Below, piece by piece: positions 41,995 to 51,355 of a stretch of 57,859 nucleotides of DNA. The stretch is from Pyrodictiaceae archaeon. GTDB taxonomy: Archaea > Thermoproteota > Thermoprotei_A > Sulfolobales > Pyrodictiaceae. Both the position numbers and the translations under genes were made by a program. The DNA is taken from positions 1 to 57,859 of the forward strand of contig JALTZF010000057.1 of the NCBI GenBank assembly GCA_027046265.1. Reading direction: 5' to 3'. The notes below the pieces were generated by a model. The model did not search any database, was not told where the DNA came from, and saw nothing but the letters and a program-made list of their open reading frames with translations. The number at the start of each line of letters is the position of its first letter. Position 1 is the first letter of the stretch.

Positions 41995-42729
41995 ATGAAT
42001 AATCTTGAAAGAACATGGTTTATAGGCGAAGAGTTTAGCCATCGCAGGCGATCCAAGATCGAAATCATATTTAAAATTTTAGATTTTCTTGCAAAAGTTG
42101 GTAGGGCACGTAAGACTCATATAATGCAATATGCAAACCTTAACTCAAGAAGTTTTAAACTATATGTTGAAGACACCCTACTTGCACTGAATTTTCTTAA
42201 AAAAGAAGAGGTTGATGACAAAATTCTATACTCTATTACGGTTTATGGTATGTATGTACTTACATTCCTGAGATTGCTAGCTAGTGTTAACGTGTTTGAA
42301 GACAAGAAAGTATCGGCGGGCAAGGCTGTATACAATGCCTTCTTAAGGAAGATTAGTAATACTCTCATAAGCCTGGGTTTGAAATACGAGTTAGTCGTTG
42401 ACGAAAGCGAGCAAGGCATCGCTATTATGCGTATACATTGTCCTGAAAGTATAGTTAAGCTTATCGCCTTAGAGAAAGGTAATGAATACATAGCCTTACT
42501 TGAGACTAGTACAGCTATGTCTTTGAAAGACTATGTACATAGTGAGGGGGAGCCAAACATAGTATTTATAGTCCAGCTAGGAGATGTACAACATAATCTC
42601 TACACAGTCATTACACAGTCAACCTTTCACAATACACTTGAGAACACTGTTGCTGTACTACTTAAGTCAACGCATGACATAGTTCAAGAAGGAATTGAAG
42701 TTGTTTTAAAGCGCCTTAATTGCACATAG
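41995..42729 (+). CDS. Winged-helix regulator with unknown C-terminal domain (second copy type)
   Basis: A 244-residue protein of the same plan as that at 25764-26459. Residues 22-90 form a winged helix (EIIFKILDFLAKVGRARKTH, then RSFKLYVEDTLLALNFLKKE and ITVYGMYVLTFLRLL). A C-terminal alpha/beta part follows without clear motif. The DNA is A/T-rich relative to neighbours. A GC-rich RNA candidate begins about 40 bases after its stop. The targets are unknown. Confidence 0.6.
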   Translation: MNNLERTWFIGEEFSHRRRSKIEIIFKILDFLAKVGRARKTHIMQYANLNSRSFKLYVEDTLLALNFLKKEEVDDKILYSITVYGMYVLTFLRLLASVNVFEDKKVSAGKAVYNAFLRKISNTLISLGLKYELVVDESEQGIAIMRIHCPESIVKLIALEKGNEYIALLETSTAMSLKDYVHSEGEPNIVFIVQLGDVQHNLYTVITQSTFHNTLENTVAVLLKSTHDIVQEGIEVVLKRLNCT

Positions 42730-42766
42730 CAACACACTTAAAGAAGACAGAGAGGGACTAGGTGCC

Positions 42767-42824
42767 GCCCAGTGGACCCCGCCATCACTCTGCCCGGGTC
42801 TCCCGGGCTGTCAGGCGGGTGGGC
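42767..42824 (-). ncRNA. Candidate structured RNA A with kink-turn-like loop
   Basis: A GC-rich island. GCCCGGG (42792-42798) and CCCGGGC (42802-42808) form a hairpin with a 3-base loop. CCCGCC (42778-42783) pairs with GGCGGG (42814-42819), and GCCCA (42767-42771) with TGGGC (42820-42824). On the minus strand the inner loop reads TGACA against AGAGTGAT, giving tandem G.A/A.G pairs plus a U.U, as in an L7Ae-type kink-turn. Read on the plus strand these bases do not make one, so minus is preferred. A related element is at 52149-52239. Confidence 0.45.
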
Positions 42825-42907
42825 TGCCCATTTAACACTTATTTAACTTGCGTACTTTAAGCTATTTCTTCTGTTATTCAACTTCTTATTGTTATGGAGG
42901 AATCTGT

Positions 42908-43876
42908 ATGAGAGTACTATTCGTTGGTGGTATTGGGTATTTGGGCTTAAATGGCCTAGAGTACCACTCTAAACATGGAGACCATATAGTCGTTGTAACG
43001 CTCAAAAGGAGTATCATTAAAAGGCCAAGAATAACAGAGTTCGCAAAGAATGTTGGTGCTGACATTAGTGAACTACCTAGCTTAGCTGATGAAAAAATAG
43101 CTGTGAGATACTTGTCTGAAATCAAGTGTCCAGATATTGTCTACCTACTTGTCGGGAAGATAAGGGGAAAATGGCGTAGCCTCTATGAAGCAAATGCCAT
43201 AGTGCCACATACTTGGACTAAGGCTGTGTCTAGACTTTGTCGTGGATCACTTGTTGTGTACGTGAGCAGTACTTTAGTTTTAGGCAATCCTGCTTTCTGT
43301 AGTAGTAACAGTGTCGTATTTGAGGAAGAAAGGCACCTTGAGTGCTTTCAGCAAGTGAGCTTGCCTGGAAAATCTAAAGCTGAAGGAGAAAAGGAGGTGC
43401 TAAAGCATTGTGGGACAGGAAATAGGATTGCTATTCTTCGTTTAGGCCTTGTTCTAGGTAAAGGGGCCTATCATCCCGAGTGGAAGCGGTTACTAGGTTT
43501 GGCTAAAAGGAGGATTCTTCTTTCCTCTAATATCCGAATTCATATGACGCCAGCACGTGACGTCTTTAGATTTGTCAGAGAAGTACTATTTAATCTAAGA
43601 GATTTTGAATGTTTATGGATTCATTTGGCTCCTTGGAGGACAAGTCTTGGTGAACTGCATAGGATGATTATGGCTGAACTCGGCGAGAAACCCCTCATAA
43701 TGCTTCCTGTCCCCTCTACTCTCTTAGCGCTGTTAGCTGGAAGAGAGACCATAATACATGATAGGTACGAGATAAGGAGTAAGTATGAGTTTGTGAAAAG
43801 GTTTGCATGGACATCATCCTATGATGCAATAAGAGAACTTGTTGAGTGGTGTGTTAGGAGTAGGTGTAGTCCTTAG
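42908..43876 (+). CDS. SDR-like NAD(P)-binding protein without the catalytic Tyr
   Basis: A protein of about 323 residues; the ATG at 42908 follows GGAGG by 7 bases. It has a Rossmann nucleotide motif MRVLFVGGIGYLGLNG and resembles extended short-chain dehydrogenases/epimerases (VYVSSTLVLGNPAF for the Ser strand, then GKSKAEGEKEVLKHC). The usual YxxxK is PGKSK, so the Tyr is Pro while Lys is kept. It may be a binding or structural relative, like the complex I 39 kDa type, rather than an oxidoreductase. Confidence 0.6.
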   Translation: MRVLFVGGIGYLGLNGLEYHSKHGDHIVVVTLKRSIIKRPRITEFAKNVGADISELPSLADEKIAVRYLSEIKCPDIVYLLVGKIRGKWRSLYEANAIVPHTWTKAVSRLCRGSLVVYVSSTLVLGNPAFCSSNSVVFEEERHLECFQQVSLPGKSKAEGEKEVLKHCGTGNRIAILRLGLVLGKGAYHPEWKRLLGLAKRRILLSSNIRIHMTPARDVFRFVREVLFNLRDFECLWIHLAPWRTSLGELHRMIMAELGEKPLIMLPVPSTLLALLAGRETIIHDRYEIRSKYEFVKRFAWTSSYDAIRELVEWCVRSRCSP

Positions 43877-43992
43877 GATGAGGCAAGGGGCTTTTACAGC
43901 TTCGTACCTGGGTATACACATTACACACTACGAAGAGCTACTAGACGTTGCTTGGTCAAGTATCTGAATATGAGCCATAACGGTGGACAGCA

Positions 43993-44934
43993 GTGCCACA
44001 GAATGCACTTGCACAATCGGCAAACGAGTCTGCCTCTCCTCTGGGCTCAGTTGGGAGTGCTATAGACAAGTTCATATCGAGTCTCGGCTACGGCTTATAC
44101 GCAACACTTGTATTCTTAGCTGTAGTTGCTGTTGGAATACTTTTAGCGATGCTTGTTAAGAGAATGATAAAAAGGACGTTGCTACTTAGCCGGCTTCCAC
44201 CTAATGTAGCCGATTTAGCCAGCAAGATAGCCTACTACTTCATAATAATATTAGCAGCTCTTTCTGGTCTCGCGCTAGCGGGAATAGATGTTACAGGATT
44301 TGCGTTTGCTGGAACCTTAATAGGCGTAGCACTTGGTTTTGCAGCCCAGACTGTGGCATCAAACTTTTTCAGTGGCCTTTTCCTATATATTGACAAGCCA
44401 CTTCAGCCAGGCGAAATAGTTGAGCTCCCAAGTCTTGGCATAATAGGTAGAGTCACGGAGGTGACCATCTTCTCTACGAGGATAGAGACAATAGATGGTA
44501 GGATTATGAGGATACCAAATGAAGACATATTTAAATCTACCATAGTGAATCTCCACCGTACTGTAGCACGAAGATTAGAGTACCGCATAGGTGTGAGCTA
44601 TAATACAGACCTAGAGAGAGCTATTAATGTTGTCAAGAATGTCTTAGAATCGCATCCTCTAGTACTTGCTGAACCTAGACCCATTGTATACGTTGACAAC
44701 TTAGGTGAAAGCGCTATAGAGCTTGTAGCTCTCTTCTGGGTGCCAAGCTGGAAGTGGCTAGAGGTGTACCGCTCTATGCTCATTGAGATAAAGTCGGCAT
44801 TAGATAAAGAGGGTATAGAAATACCATTCCCACAGAGAGTTGTATGGATCAAAACACCACTAAAACTTGAGTCTAACGAGGCAAATGTATTGGTACACGC
44901 CAATGAACCCTTTACGGGAGAGGTTGCGGAGTAG
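43993..44934 (+). CDS. MscS-family mechanosensitive channel
   Basis: A 313-residue membrane channel that relieves osmotic pressure. It has three hydrophobic segments, the pore helix GTLIGVALGFAAQTVASNFF followed by SGLFLYIDKPLQPGE, and the beta domain GIIGRVTEVTIFSTRIETID with RIPNEDIFKSTIVNLHR. The GTG start at 43993 is used; there is no clear signal peptide. Its stop overlaps the start of the next gene by one base, so they are co-translated. Confidence 0.88.
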   Translation: MPQNALAQSANESASPLGSVGSAIDKFISSLGYGLYATLVFLAVVAVGILLAMLVKRMIKRTLLLSRLPPNVADLASKIAYYFIIILAALSGLALAGIDVTGFAFAGTLIGVALGFAAQTVASNFFSGLFLYIDKPLQPGEIVELPSLGIIGRVTEVTIFSTRIETIDGRIMRIPNEDIFKSTIVNLHRTVARRLEYRIGVSYNTDLERAINVVKNVLESHPLVLAEPRPIVYVDNLGESAIELVALFWVPSWKWLEVYRSMLIEIKSALDKEGIEIPFPQRVVWIKTPLKLESNEANVLVHANEPFTGEVAE

Positions 44935-45770
44935 TGGAAGGTCCCTGGAAAATCATAGCTAAGACCCTCTTTGAGGCCCTCAACAGCCCTTTACGCACAT
45001 GGGCTGGGCAGAGAGTCGTAGAAGCCTTCATAGGAGTCAAAAGGACGTATGTGGAACTTGAAGATGGGTGGTGTGGTGTAAGCTTAACTCCCCTATGGAG
45101 AAGAGATAGACCACGGTATCCTTTAAGGCTGCTGGAGGAAACTCCACGGAGCCTCGTTAGGCGCATTGAGCGCGAGAGGAATAGCTACATAGCAGCACTT
45201 GCTATTGCAGCAGTTAATGCTGCTACAGCCGCATGGCTAGCCTCAACAAAGACAGCACAAGTGCGCGTTCTTAGGAGAGATCAGAGTCTTCTTAGTGTGT
45301 TAGGTGTAGAAAGAGGCGACTACGTTGTAGTTTTAGGATACATGAGGGGAATAGCTCTTGATGCAAAGAAGTTAGGAGCCAGAGTACTTGTCTCTGACTT
45401 CAGCAAAGAGCTTCTGCACAGAGCAGAGCTTGACGGTTTTCCCACAATACCAGGTGACTCTGCCAGGATACTTGAAGAAATTGAGAAGGCCAGCGTAGTA
45501 ATCTTCTCTGGTAGTAGCCTACTTGACGCTGAACATACCATTGAGGAAATAAGGGCTGCACATTCTGCTAGGTTGCGTCTTCTTGTTGGAGCAACTTCTA
45601 GCTTCCACCCATTAATTGCTGGGAAGCTGGGATTCAATGCATTAGCTGGAATCTGGATTGACTCACGTGTATGCCCTAAGGTCAAGAGCTATATTGCTTC
45701 TGGCCTAGGTTTACGTAGTGTAAAGAGGTCTAGGATTATTAGCTGGTTATGGACTACTAAGCTTGCGTAA
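44934..45770 (+). CDS. DUF364/DUF4213-like putative heavy-metal chelation protein
   Basis: A 278-residue protein whose GTG start shares a base with the stop of the channel gene (TAGTG). It has IGVKRTYVELEDGWCGVSLT in the N-terminal part and a Rossmann-like C-terminal domain (GYMRGIALDAKKLGARVLVS, FSGSSLLDAEHTIEEI), the pattern of archaeal DUF364 with DUF4213. Members are thought to bind metals. It is translationally coupled to the MscS channel, an unusual partner. Confidence 0.65.
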   Translation: MEGPWKIIAKTLFEALNSPLRTWAGQRVVEAFIGVKRTYVELEDGWCGVSLTPLWRRDRPRYPLRLLEETPRSLVRRIERERNSYIAALAIAAVNAATAAWLASTKTAQVRVLRRDQSLLSVLGVERGDYVVVLGYMRGIALDAKKLGARVLVSDFSKELLHRAELDGFPTIPGDSARILEEIEKASVVIFSGSSLLDAEHTIEEIRAAHSARLRLLVGATSSFHPLIAGKLGFNALAGIWIDSRVCPKVKSYIASGLGLRSVKRSRIISWLWTTKLA

Positions 45771-45820
45771 AGTCTACATAAAGTCGTTCAATACGTCTCC
45801 ATGCACCTATCTATATTAAA

Positions 45821-46699
45821 CTATTTTTTCGTAGACAATGACTTATATCTCCCAACAAGGTTTTCTATGAGACTCTCTTTTGCCACTTTACAATATATGC
45901 CTGCAAGTGTCTTGGCCCGTAGTCCAGCCTCCATTATGTCTTTAATGTTGCTTGGCTGGTCAACCATTTCAACCAAGAGGAATGTGTCTTTTGGCTCATT
46001 GATCTCCTCGACAATACCCTCATTAGGGTCTATAACCATTGTTGGCACGTCAATAACGTTGTCAACGGTTTCAAATACGCTTCCAACAGCTAGTACTGGG
46101 ACATTACTCTCCATACTTCTTGCCAGCAATGCTAGCTTAATCTTATTCACGCTATCTCCGGGTCTAAGCGTGACTATAAATGCTGTTGCGCCTTCTAAGA
46201 GGAGGCTTCGGGCTACTTCTGGGTAGTAAATGTCGTCTTCTGACATTATGCCTATGCTCCTACCTAGATCATTGAATACTAGCACGCCACGGCCAGGACT
46301 TATGCCCAAATCCTCGTCAACGCCGTTACTTGCAAGTTTCCTATATCGTGCAACTAGACTACCGTTTGGGGCTATTATCATTGTTGTAAGGAAGATTTTG
46401 GGGCCAGCTCTCTCAAGTATGGGGCCTGCTATTATGTAGACTCCATTCTCTATTGCAACCATGGATAAATACTCATAAGTACTGCCTGGTATACGCTCGG
46501 CTTGGTTGCGGGTTATTGTACGATTTCTGTTACGTGGATAGTACAGGAAGAATGGGCCAACATTGACAAATGAAGGTAGTATTATGAGTCTTGCACCCTT
46601 CATCGCTGCATCCTTTACCAGTTTTCGCGCCTTCTCAAGGTTAGATCTTTTTGCGAGAGGCTTAAGCCTCATATGGATGAGAGCTACTGTAATAGGCAC
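45821..46699 (-). CDS. Nitrilase-superfamily protein lacking catalytic Glu and Cys
   Basis: A protein of about 293 residues with the carbon-nitrogen hydrolase fold. A GTG at 46699, behind GGGGGCG, keeps the first strand (PITVALIHMRL); a frame extending to 46795 is also open. The usual PE of the Glu motif is LPSF (Glu to Ser), and the Cys motif reads GIMSEDDIYYPEVAR, with Glu where Cys belongs. Only the Lys-motif YRKLAS is kept. It appears to be a non-catalytic relative and may act as a subunit or regulator. Confidence 0.7.
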   Translation of the reverse strand: MPITVALIHMRLKPLAKRSNLEKARKLVKDAAMKGARLIILPSFVNVGPFFLYYPRNRNRTITRNQAERIPGSTYEYLSMVAIENGVYIIAGPILERAGPKIFLTTMIIAPNGSLVARYRKLASNGVDEDLGISPGRGVLVFNDLGRSIGIMSEDDIYYPEVARSLLLEGATAFIVTLRPGDSVNKIKLALLARSMESNVPVLAVGSVFETVDNVIDVPTMVIDPNEGIVEEINEPKDTFLLVEMVDQPSNIKDIMEAGLRAKTLAGIYCKVAKESLIENLVGRYKSLSTKK

Positions 46700-46882
46700 T
46701 TTTATACGCCCCCAATGTGGTGTAGTAATTGAGTTGTGGTAGGATTTTACTCCTTGAGGGTTATTGCAAGTGTGTAAGACTTCTTCCTGGTACAAGGCTC
46801 TATGTTGTAATGTGATAAATATGTATTGTTTTGAGATAGTAATACTAATTAAAAGTACTGAGAAGCTTCATTCCCCAAGGTG

Positions 46883-49800
46883 CTACTCAACTGGGAACAG
46901 TTGCTTAGCCTCCTCAGTGCTTAGGCTTGATTGATGCGAGTGAAGAGCTCTTTTAAGGCTATCCTTTATGTCGTCCAGTACATCCTCATAGTACAGTGCT
47001 CCTTCCTCTATTTTATCCATTATTTCTTGTAGTTTCCTTGTAGTCTCTTCTGAGACTATCTCGCCAAACCTTTTCATTAAGAAGTCGTATACGCCTATGC
47101 CCCGCTTTGTAGCCACAAGACTTCCAGCCCTACCACTAGATACCACGTATCCTCTTCTCAGCAAGGTCTCTATTATCTTTGCATACGTGCTTGGCCTGCC
47201 TATGCCCTTCTCTTTCATCATCCTTACCACTTCCGCTTGTGTGAGAAGCTGTTGGGGGCTCCATATGCGGAATAATACCTCCTTAACAAAGTACTCACCC
47301 TTAGCAAGAGGCCTCTCCAGACGCAGCACCGGGTATACTTCCAGCCACCCACCCTCAATGATTTCAATGATTTTTTCTACTTCTTTTGCTATCCTCTTGG
47401 GCTTCCTCTCTAAGCCCTCCACAACTAGTGTTATCTTTGCCTTCTGTCTACGCACTTTGGCTGACTTCATTTGGCTAGCTATGAACCTGCGAAATATTAA
47501 GTCATAGAGCTTATAGTGTCTTTGTGTAAGTGGTCTCGCTAGCTGTATGGCTCCTTCTTCGACGAGGTGGCGAAGCTTCTCTGCATCAATAGGCCGTGTT
47601 GGGCGAATAGCCTCATGTGCTCCTCCTGCACCCCAGTGTCGCGGATAGAATACCTCTCCAAGCCTCTCATCGCCGTACTTGTAGTGTAGGTATTCTCTTG
47701 CAACACCTATTCCTGCATCACTTATTCGTGTACTATCTGTTCTATGGTAAGTTATGAGACCTAACTCGAAAAGGTCCTGGGCAATCCTCATGGCATCAGG
47801 AGCTGATAGGCCTAGCCTTGAAGCTGCCTCAGCAAGCATCGAATCAGTTGTGAATGGCGGTAAAGGCTTAAGTTCAACTTCTTCTTCTGATACGTCTTCG
47901 ACTATGATTCTTATTTTGCCATCACTAATTAGCTTCTTTATCTTATCGTTGACTGCTATTATTATCTTCCTCTTCTCTGCCCTAAGCTTTCTTAGCTCCT
48001 CAAGTTTCTCTAACACTTCGTGCTTCTCTAGGGCTTCATTGACGAGCTTTTCTGTCTTCTCTAAAGCCTCACGTATCTCGCTGCTTAACTCGTCCCCTCT
48101 AACTTCAACAGCTAGCTCAGCGTCACCTGGGCCTCTAGCTGTGAACCTGCAAAGTGGCACTCTAAGATATCTACTCCCAATAGTGTGTTTAACTATCCAC
48201 CCGAGCACAGGGGTTTGCACACGACCAGCACTAAGGTTGTAGTTGGGTTTATCGCACTCCCCCCTTAGGTTGCCGTACTTCTCAATAGCATTCAGCATAG
48301 CATTAGCTGTACGTAGCCTACGTAACATACTACGTCTTGTCTCTGCAAGACGCCACTTACAGAATTGTGGCCAGAACTTCCTCCAAAGCAGAGGGCTTAA
48401 CGTGAATCCTATCCACCTATCCTCGACCCGACGCACTATTTGTGCTTCGACAAGGTTTTCGAGGAATGGCCTCGGGTTATGTATTGCTTCAAGTATGGCC
48501 TTTCTAGTTATCTCATGGAATTCTACTCGTACGAGACTCTTGGCCATTGGCCTTATTAGGCTTGCAACGTCATAACCTATCTTTTCTCCTTCGGTGTCAG
48601 GATCCGTCCCGATCATCACTACATCAACTTCGCTAGCAATGTCACGTAGTGCCTCAATTATCTCCCAACTATTCTTAACTAGCGGTGAGCCACAGACAGG
48701 GCACTTAAGTTCCCCCGTACCAGTCACCGGGTTGTACTCTTCTGGCGATATAGCCCACTGATGGCCGCAAGCAAGGCAGCGTGCAAGAGGGCCATAGAGA
48801 GGAAGGTATCGTCTCTTACCTGCAGGGCTCACTAGTACGCCATGCACGTTTCTTGCCAGTTTCCAGTCATACTCTTCGACACTTCCATAGAGTATGTCTA
48901 GGAGCCAATTCGGTTCAACTATGTCCCTGGGGGTTGGAGGCTTTACGAGGTCGTATACATGGCCGCCACTTGCTGCTACAAGTAGTACGTAGTCTCCTGT
49001 CGAGACCTCATAGACTCTTAGCGGGCCTATTTGGCGAGCTGAAGGTTTGCCAAAGAAATTAGCTATTGTTCGCGCCTTATTTGGGCTCTCTACTACGAGT
49101 AGAGCGGTCTTGACGAGTTCCATGAATTCAGGCTTCAGCTTTCCCTCGATTATTGCTTTTACGCGTTCACGATCGCTGTCAATCTCCCTTAAGAGGCTGG
49201 GGAGGTCGAGTTCTTCGAACTTCCTCCATTCGGCATCTACTAGCCATTGTGTTCTCCTCATTAGGCCGTTGAGTAATCTATGGTCGTCAGCTACGACGAC
49301 ACTTAGCCCCTTCGTTATGCCTCCGGCGAATAACCTACTAGTTCTACCCGATGCCTGGATGTATGTTGCGACATCTGGCACAAGGATGAACGCTTTATCA
49401 CCTTCTCTCACAACAGCAATGTCATCTGCTTTCTCGAGAGCCTCCCATACATCGCTTCTCTTGAGTATACTCCTTATCCATTCTAGTGCCCGGGCAAACT
49501 CTCTTGCTGCATCGCTTTCAACTTTGTTCTCTCTAATCTCTTCAGCAACTCTGGCAAGAGCCGCCTGACTTAAACGTCTAAGTAGGTTTCTTAACCTACC
49601 AAGCATTGGCTGAGCTTGTTCTTGTACATCCCTGGGCCCATACTCTGCGAGTACAGCTAGTGCCCGGACAATACTTAACGGGTGTGGTTCTTCGAATCTT
49701 GCACTAAACCTGTGGCGTGGTATGCCCGCGAAAACAGCATACCTTACCCTTTCTGGTATATCTAGACCCCTAACAGCTACTCCATAGTATACCGCTACAC

Positions 49801-51178
49801 CCACCAAGACGTCTACTTCGCCAGACCTAAACCTATCTAGTGCCTCCTGGCTCTTTGAAGTAAACGCTTCAGCTTTTACACCATGGTTACGCAATATTTC
49901 AGCAAGCTTCTCGGCATAGCTTGAACCCTTGTCGAGAGGCACATATACAAGGCCGCCACTGCCTAGACGCTTAACAATTTCAACAACCTTTACATCTAGG
50001 CTTTCTGGGCCAGGAAACGTATAAGCGTCAACTATGTTTCTTATTGCCTCACTTGTTGCTCCAGCTTGGAAGTTTAGTAATGCCTGGAAGAGTCTGACCC
50101 GTGAGCCTCTAGGCCTCCCAGTAGCACTACTAACAACTAGCACAGCAGCCTTATTCCGTGCAACAACTATTTTGTGTTCAATCTCACGAAGACTATCATA
50201 GAGCGGCTTTAAGCGTTCAGCAAAAATCTCACGTCTAAGCTCTCTTATCTCTTCTGCTGTAACACGTGCACCACGCCTCCTCTTCCTCTCTCTTAGCCTT
50301 CTCAACCTCTCGTTGAAGACTTGTTGCGCTCTCATACCCTCAAAGACGATACTCCGTTGAAGCCTCATAAGCTCCCATCCAAGCTGGACAACATCCTCAT
50401 CAAACCCAACAATGCGCAGCGTCGCGTCAACACTCTTGCCGCTCTTTAATACGGCATCTACGTCGTCCACAAAGACAAAGCGGAACCCGGGTCGGTCCCA
50501 CTTCTTTGAAGCTTTTGCTATCCATTCAGCATTACGTATCATGAACTGTGCAGTAGTTATTAGAATATCAAAATCACCATTCTCTATCTTCTCTAGGTAT
50601 ACTCGCCTTTGCTTTTGCGAAAGCCTAGAATGCAGAGCGATTATATGTGCTGGTATGCCTGCGGCATCAGCAAACTTCACAGCTTTCTCCTCAGCCATAC
50701 GTACAAGCGGGGTTGTTGGCACAACAATGTAGCTTCTATATTTCTCTCCTTGCTCAAGAAGGTTGTTGTGATGCTTATAAGCAAAGTATATAGCCATAAG
50801 TATCCCAAATGTTGTCTTTCCTACACCCGTAGGAGCAATTGCAGCAAAGCTAGTTCCTTTCAGTACTCTCCTAACCCATGTGCGCTGAGCACTCCAGAGC
50901 CTAGAACCCATGATCTTCTCGAATAACGCCTCAACTTGCTGAGCTTCACGTTCAACTCTCGAGTAGTGTGAAAGAGGACTGGCAGGATTAAGCTTACCAA
51001 GCTTCTCAAGTCTATCAGCTACATCTATTATACTTTCAACAGGTATCCTCTCTTCGAGACACTGGGGGCAGACAAGGCCCATGTAGAGCCTATCATCCCC
51101 TACAGGCCTTCCACAGTTTATACATGAATAAAAGTATATACCCCTGGCAACATCATGACCAACTTTAGACAAGATCAT
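46883..51178 (-). CDS. rgy: Reverse gyrase
   Basis: A 1431-residue enzyme that adds positive supercoils to DNA and is a hallmark of hyperthermophiles. An N-terminal Cys4 zinc finger (Cys19, 22, 37, 40: CINCGRP, CPQC) leads into the helicase half with Walker A APTGVGKTTFG and FVDDVDAV. The topoisomerase IA half has a second zinc finger (CLACGHQW, CPVCGSP), a toprim domain and the active Tyr of GLITYHRTDSTRIS. Length is greater than the roughly 1050-1250 residues of characterised forms, and I see no intein. A TATA element (CTATATAAAT) lies at 51261-51270. Confidence 0.95.
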   Translation of the reverse strand: MILSKVGHDVARGIYFYSCINCGRPVGDDRLYMGLVCPQCLEERIPVESIIDVADRLEKLGKLNPASPLSHYSRVEREAQQVEALFEKIMGSRLWSAQRTWVRRVLKGTSFAAIAPTGVGKTTFGILMAIYFAYKHHNNLLEQGEKYRSYIVVPTTPLVRMAEEKAVKFADAAGIPAHIIALHSRLSQKQRRVYLEKIENGDFDILITTAQFMIRNAEWIAKASKKWDRPGFRFVFVDDVDAVLKSGKSVDATLRIVGFDEDVVQLGWELMRLQRSIVFEGMRAQQVFNERLRRLRERKRRRGARVTAEEIRELRREIFAERLKPLYDSLREIEHKIVVARNKAAVLVVSSATGRPRGSRVRLFQALLNFQAGATSEAIRNIVDAYTFPGPESLDVKVVEIVKRLGSGGLVYVPLDKGSSYAEKLAEILRNHGVKAEAFTSKSQEALDRFRSGEVDVLVGVAVYYGVAVRGLDIPERVRYAVFAGIPRHRFSARFEEPHPLSIVRALAVLAEYGPRDVQEQAQPMLGRLRNLLRRLSQAALARVAEEIRENKVESDAAREFARALEWIRSILKRSDVWEALEKADDIAVVREGDKAFILVPDVATYIQASGRTSRLFAGGITKGLSVVVADDHRLLNGLMRRTQWLVDAEWRKFEELDLPSLLREIDSDRERVKAIIEGKLKPEFMELVKTALLVVESPNKARTIANFFGKPSARQIGPLRVYEVSTGDYVLLVAASGGHVYDLVKPPTPRDIVEPNWLLDILYGSVEEYDWKLARNVHGVLVSPAGKRRYLPLYGPLARCLACGHQWAISPEEYNPVTGTGELKCPVCGSPLVKNSWEIIEALRDIASEVDVVMIGTDPDTEGEKIGYDVASLIRPMAKSLVRVEFHEITRKAILEAIHNPRPFLENLVEAQIVRRVEDRWIGFTLSPLLWRKFWPQFCKWRLAETRRSMLRRLRTANAMLNAIEKYGNLRGECDKPNYNLSAGRVQTPVLGWIVKHTIGSRYLRVPLCRFTARGPGDAELAVEVRGDELSSEIREALEKTEKLVNEALEKHEVLEKLEELRKLRAEKRKIIIAVNDKIKKLISDGKIRIIVEDVSEEEVELKPLPPFTTDSMLAEAASRLGLSAPDAMRIAQDLFELGLITYHRTDSTRISDAGIGVAREYLHYKYGDERLGEVFYPRHWGAGGAHEAIRPTRPIDAEKLRHLVEEGAIQLARPLTQRHYKLYDLIFRRFIASQMKSAKVRRQKAKITLVVEGLERKPKRIAKEVEKIIEIIEGGWLEVYPVLRLERPLAKGEYFVKEVLFRIWSPQQLLTQAEVVRMMKEKGIGRPSTYAKIIETLLRRGYVVSSGRAGSLVATKRGIGVYDFLMKRFGEIVSEETTRKLQEIMDKIEEGALYYEDVLDDIKDSLKRALHSHQSSLSTEEAKQLFPVE

Positions 51179-51355
51179 ACACCAACAAGCTTACAAGATA
51201 GTAGCAACCGCATTACTTCTCTAATGTAATTACCCATCTTAGCTTCGGCTAAAATAGAGGATTTATATAGCTATGTGCTATAATAAGGTAGCAAGCTAAT
51301 AAATTAAGGAAAATCCCCTAAGGTACGCATAAACGAGAAACTTTCACATAAATAG

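Noticed and set aside
46883-51178. Intein in reverse gyrase as explanation for its length
   Set aside because: No Cys/Ser start with a His-Asn plus Cys/Ser/Thr end bracket a foreign segment, and domain order is continuous.
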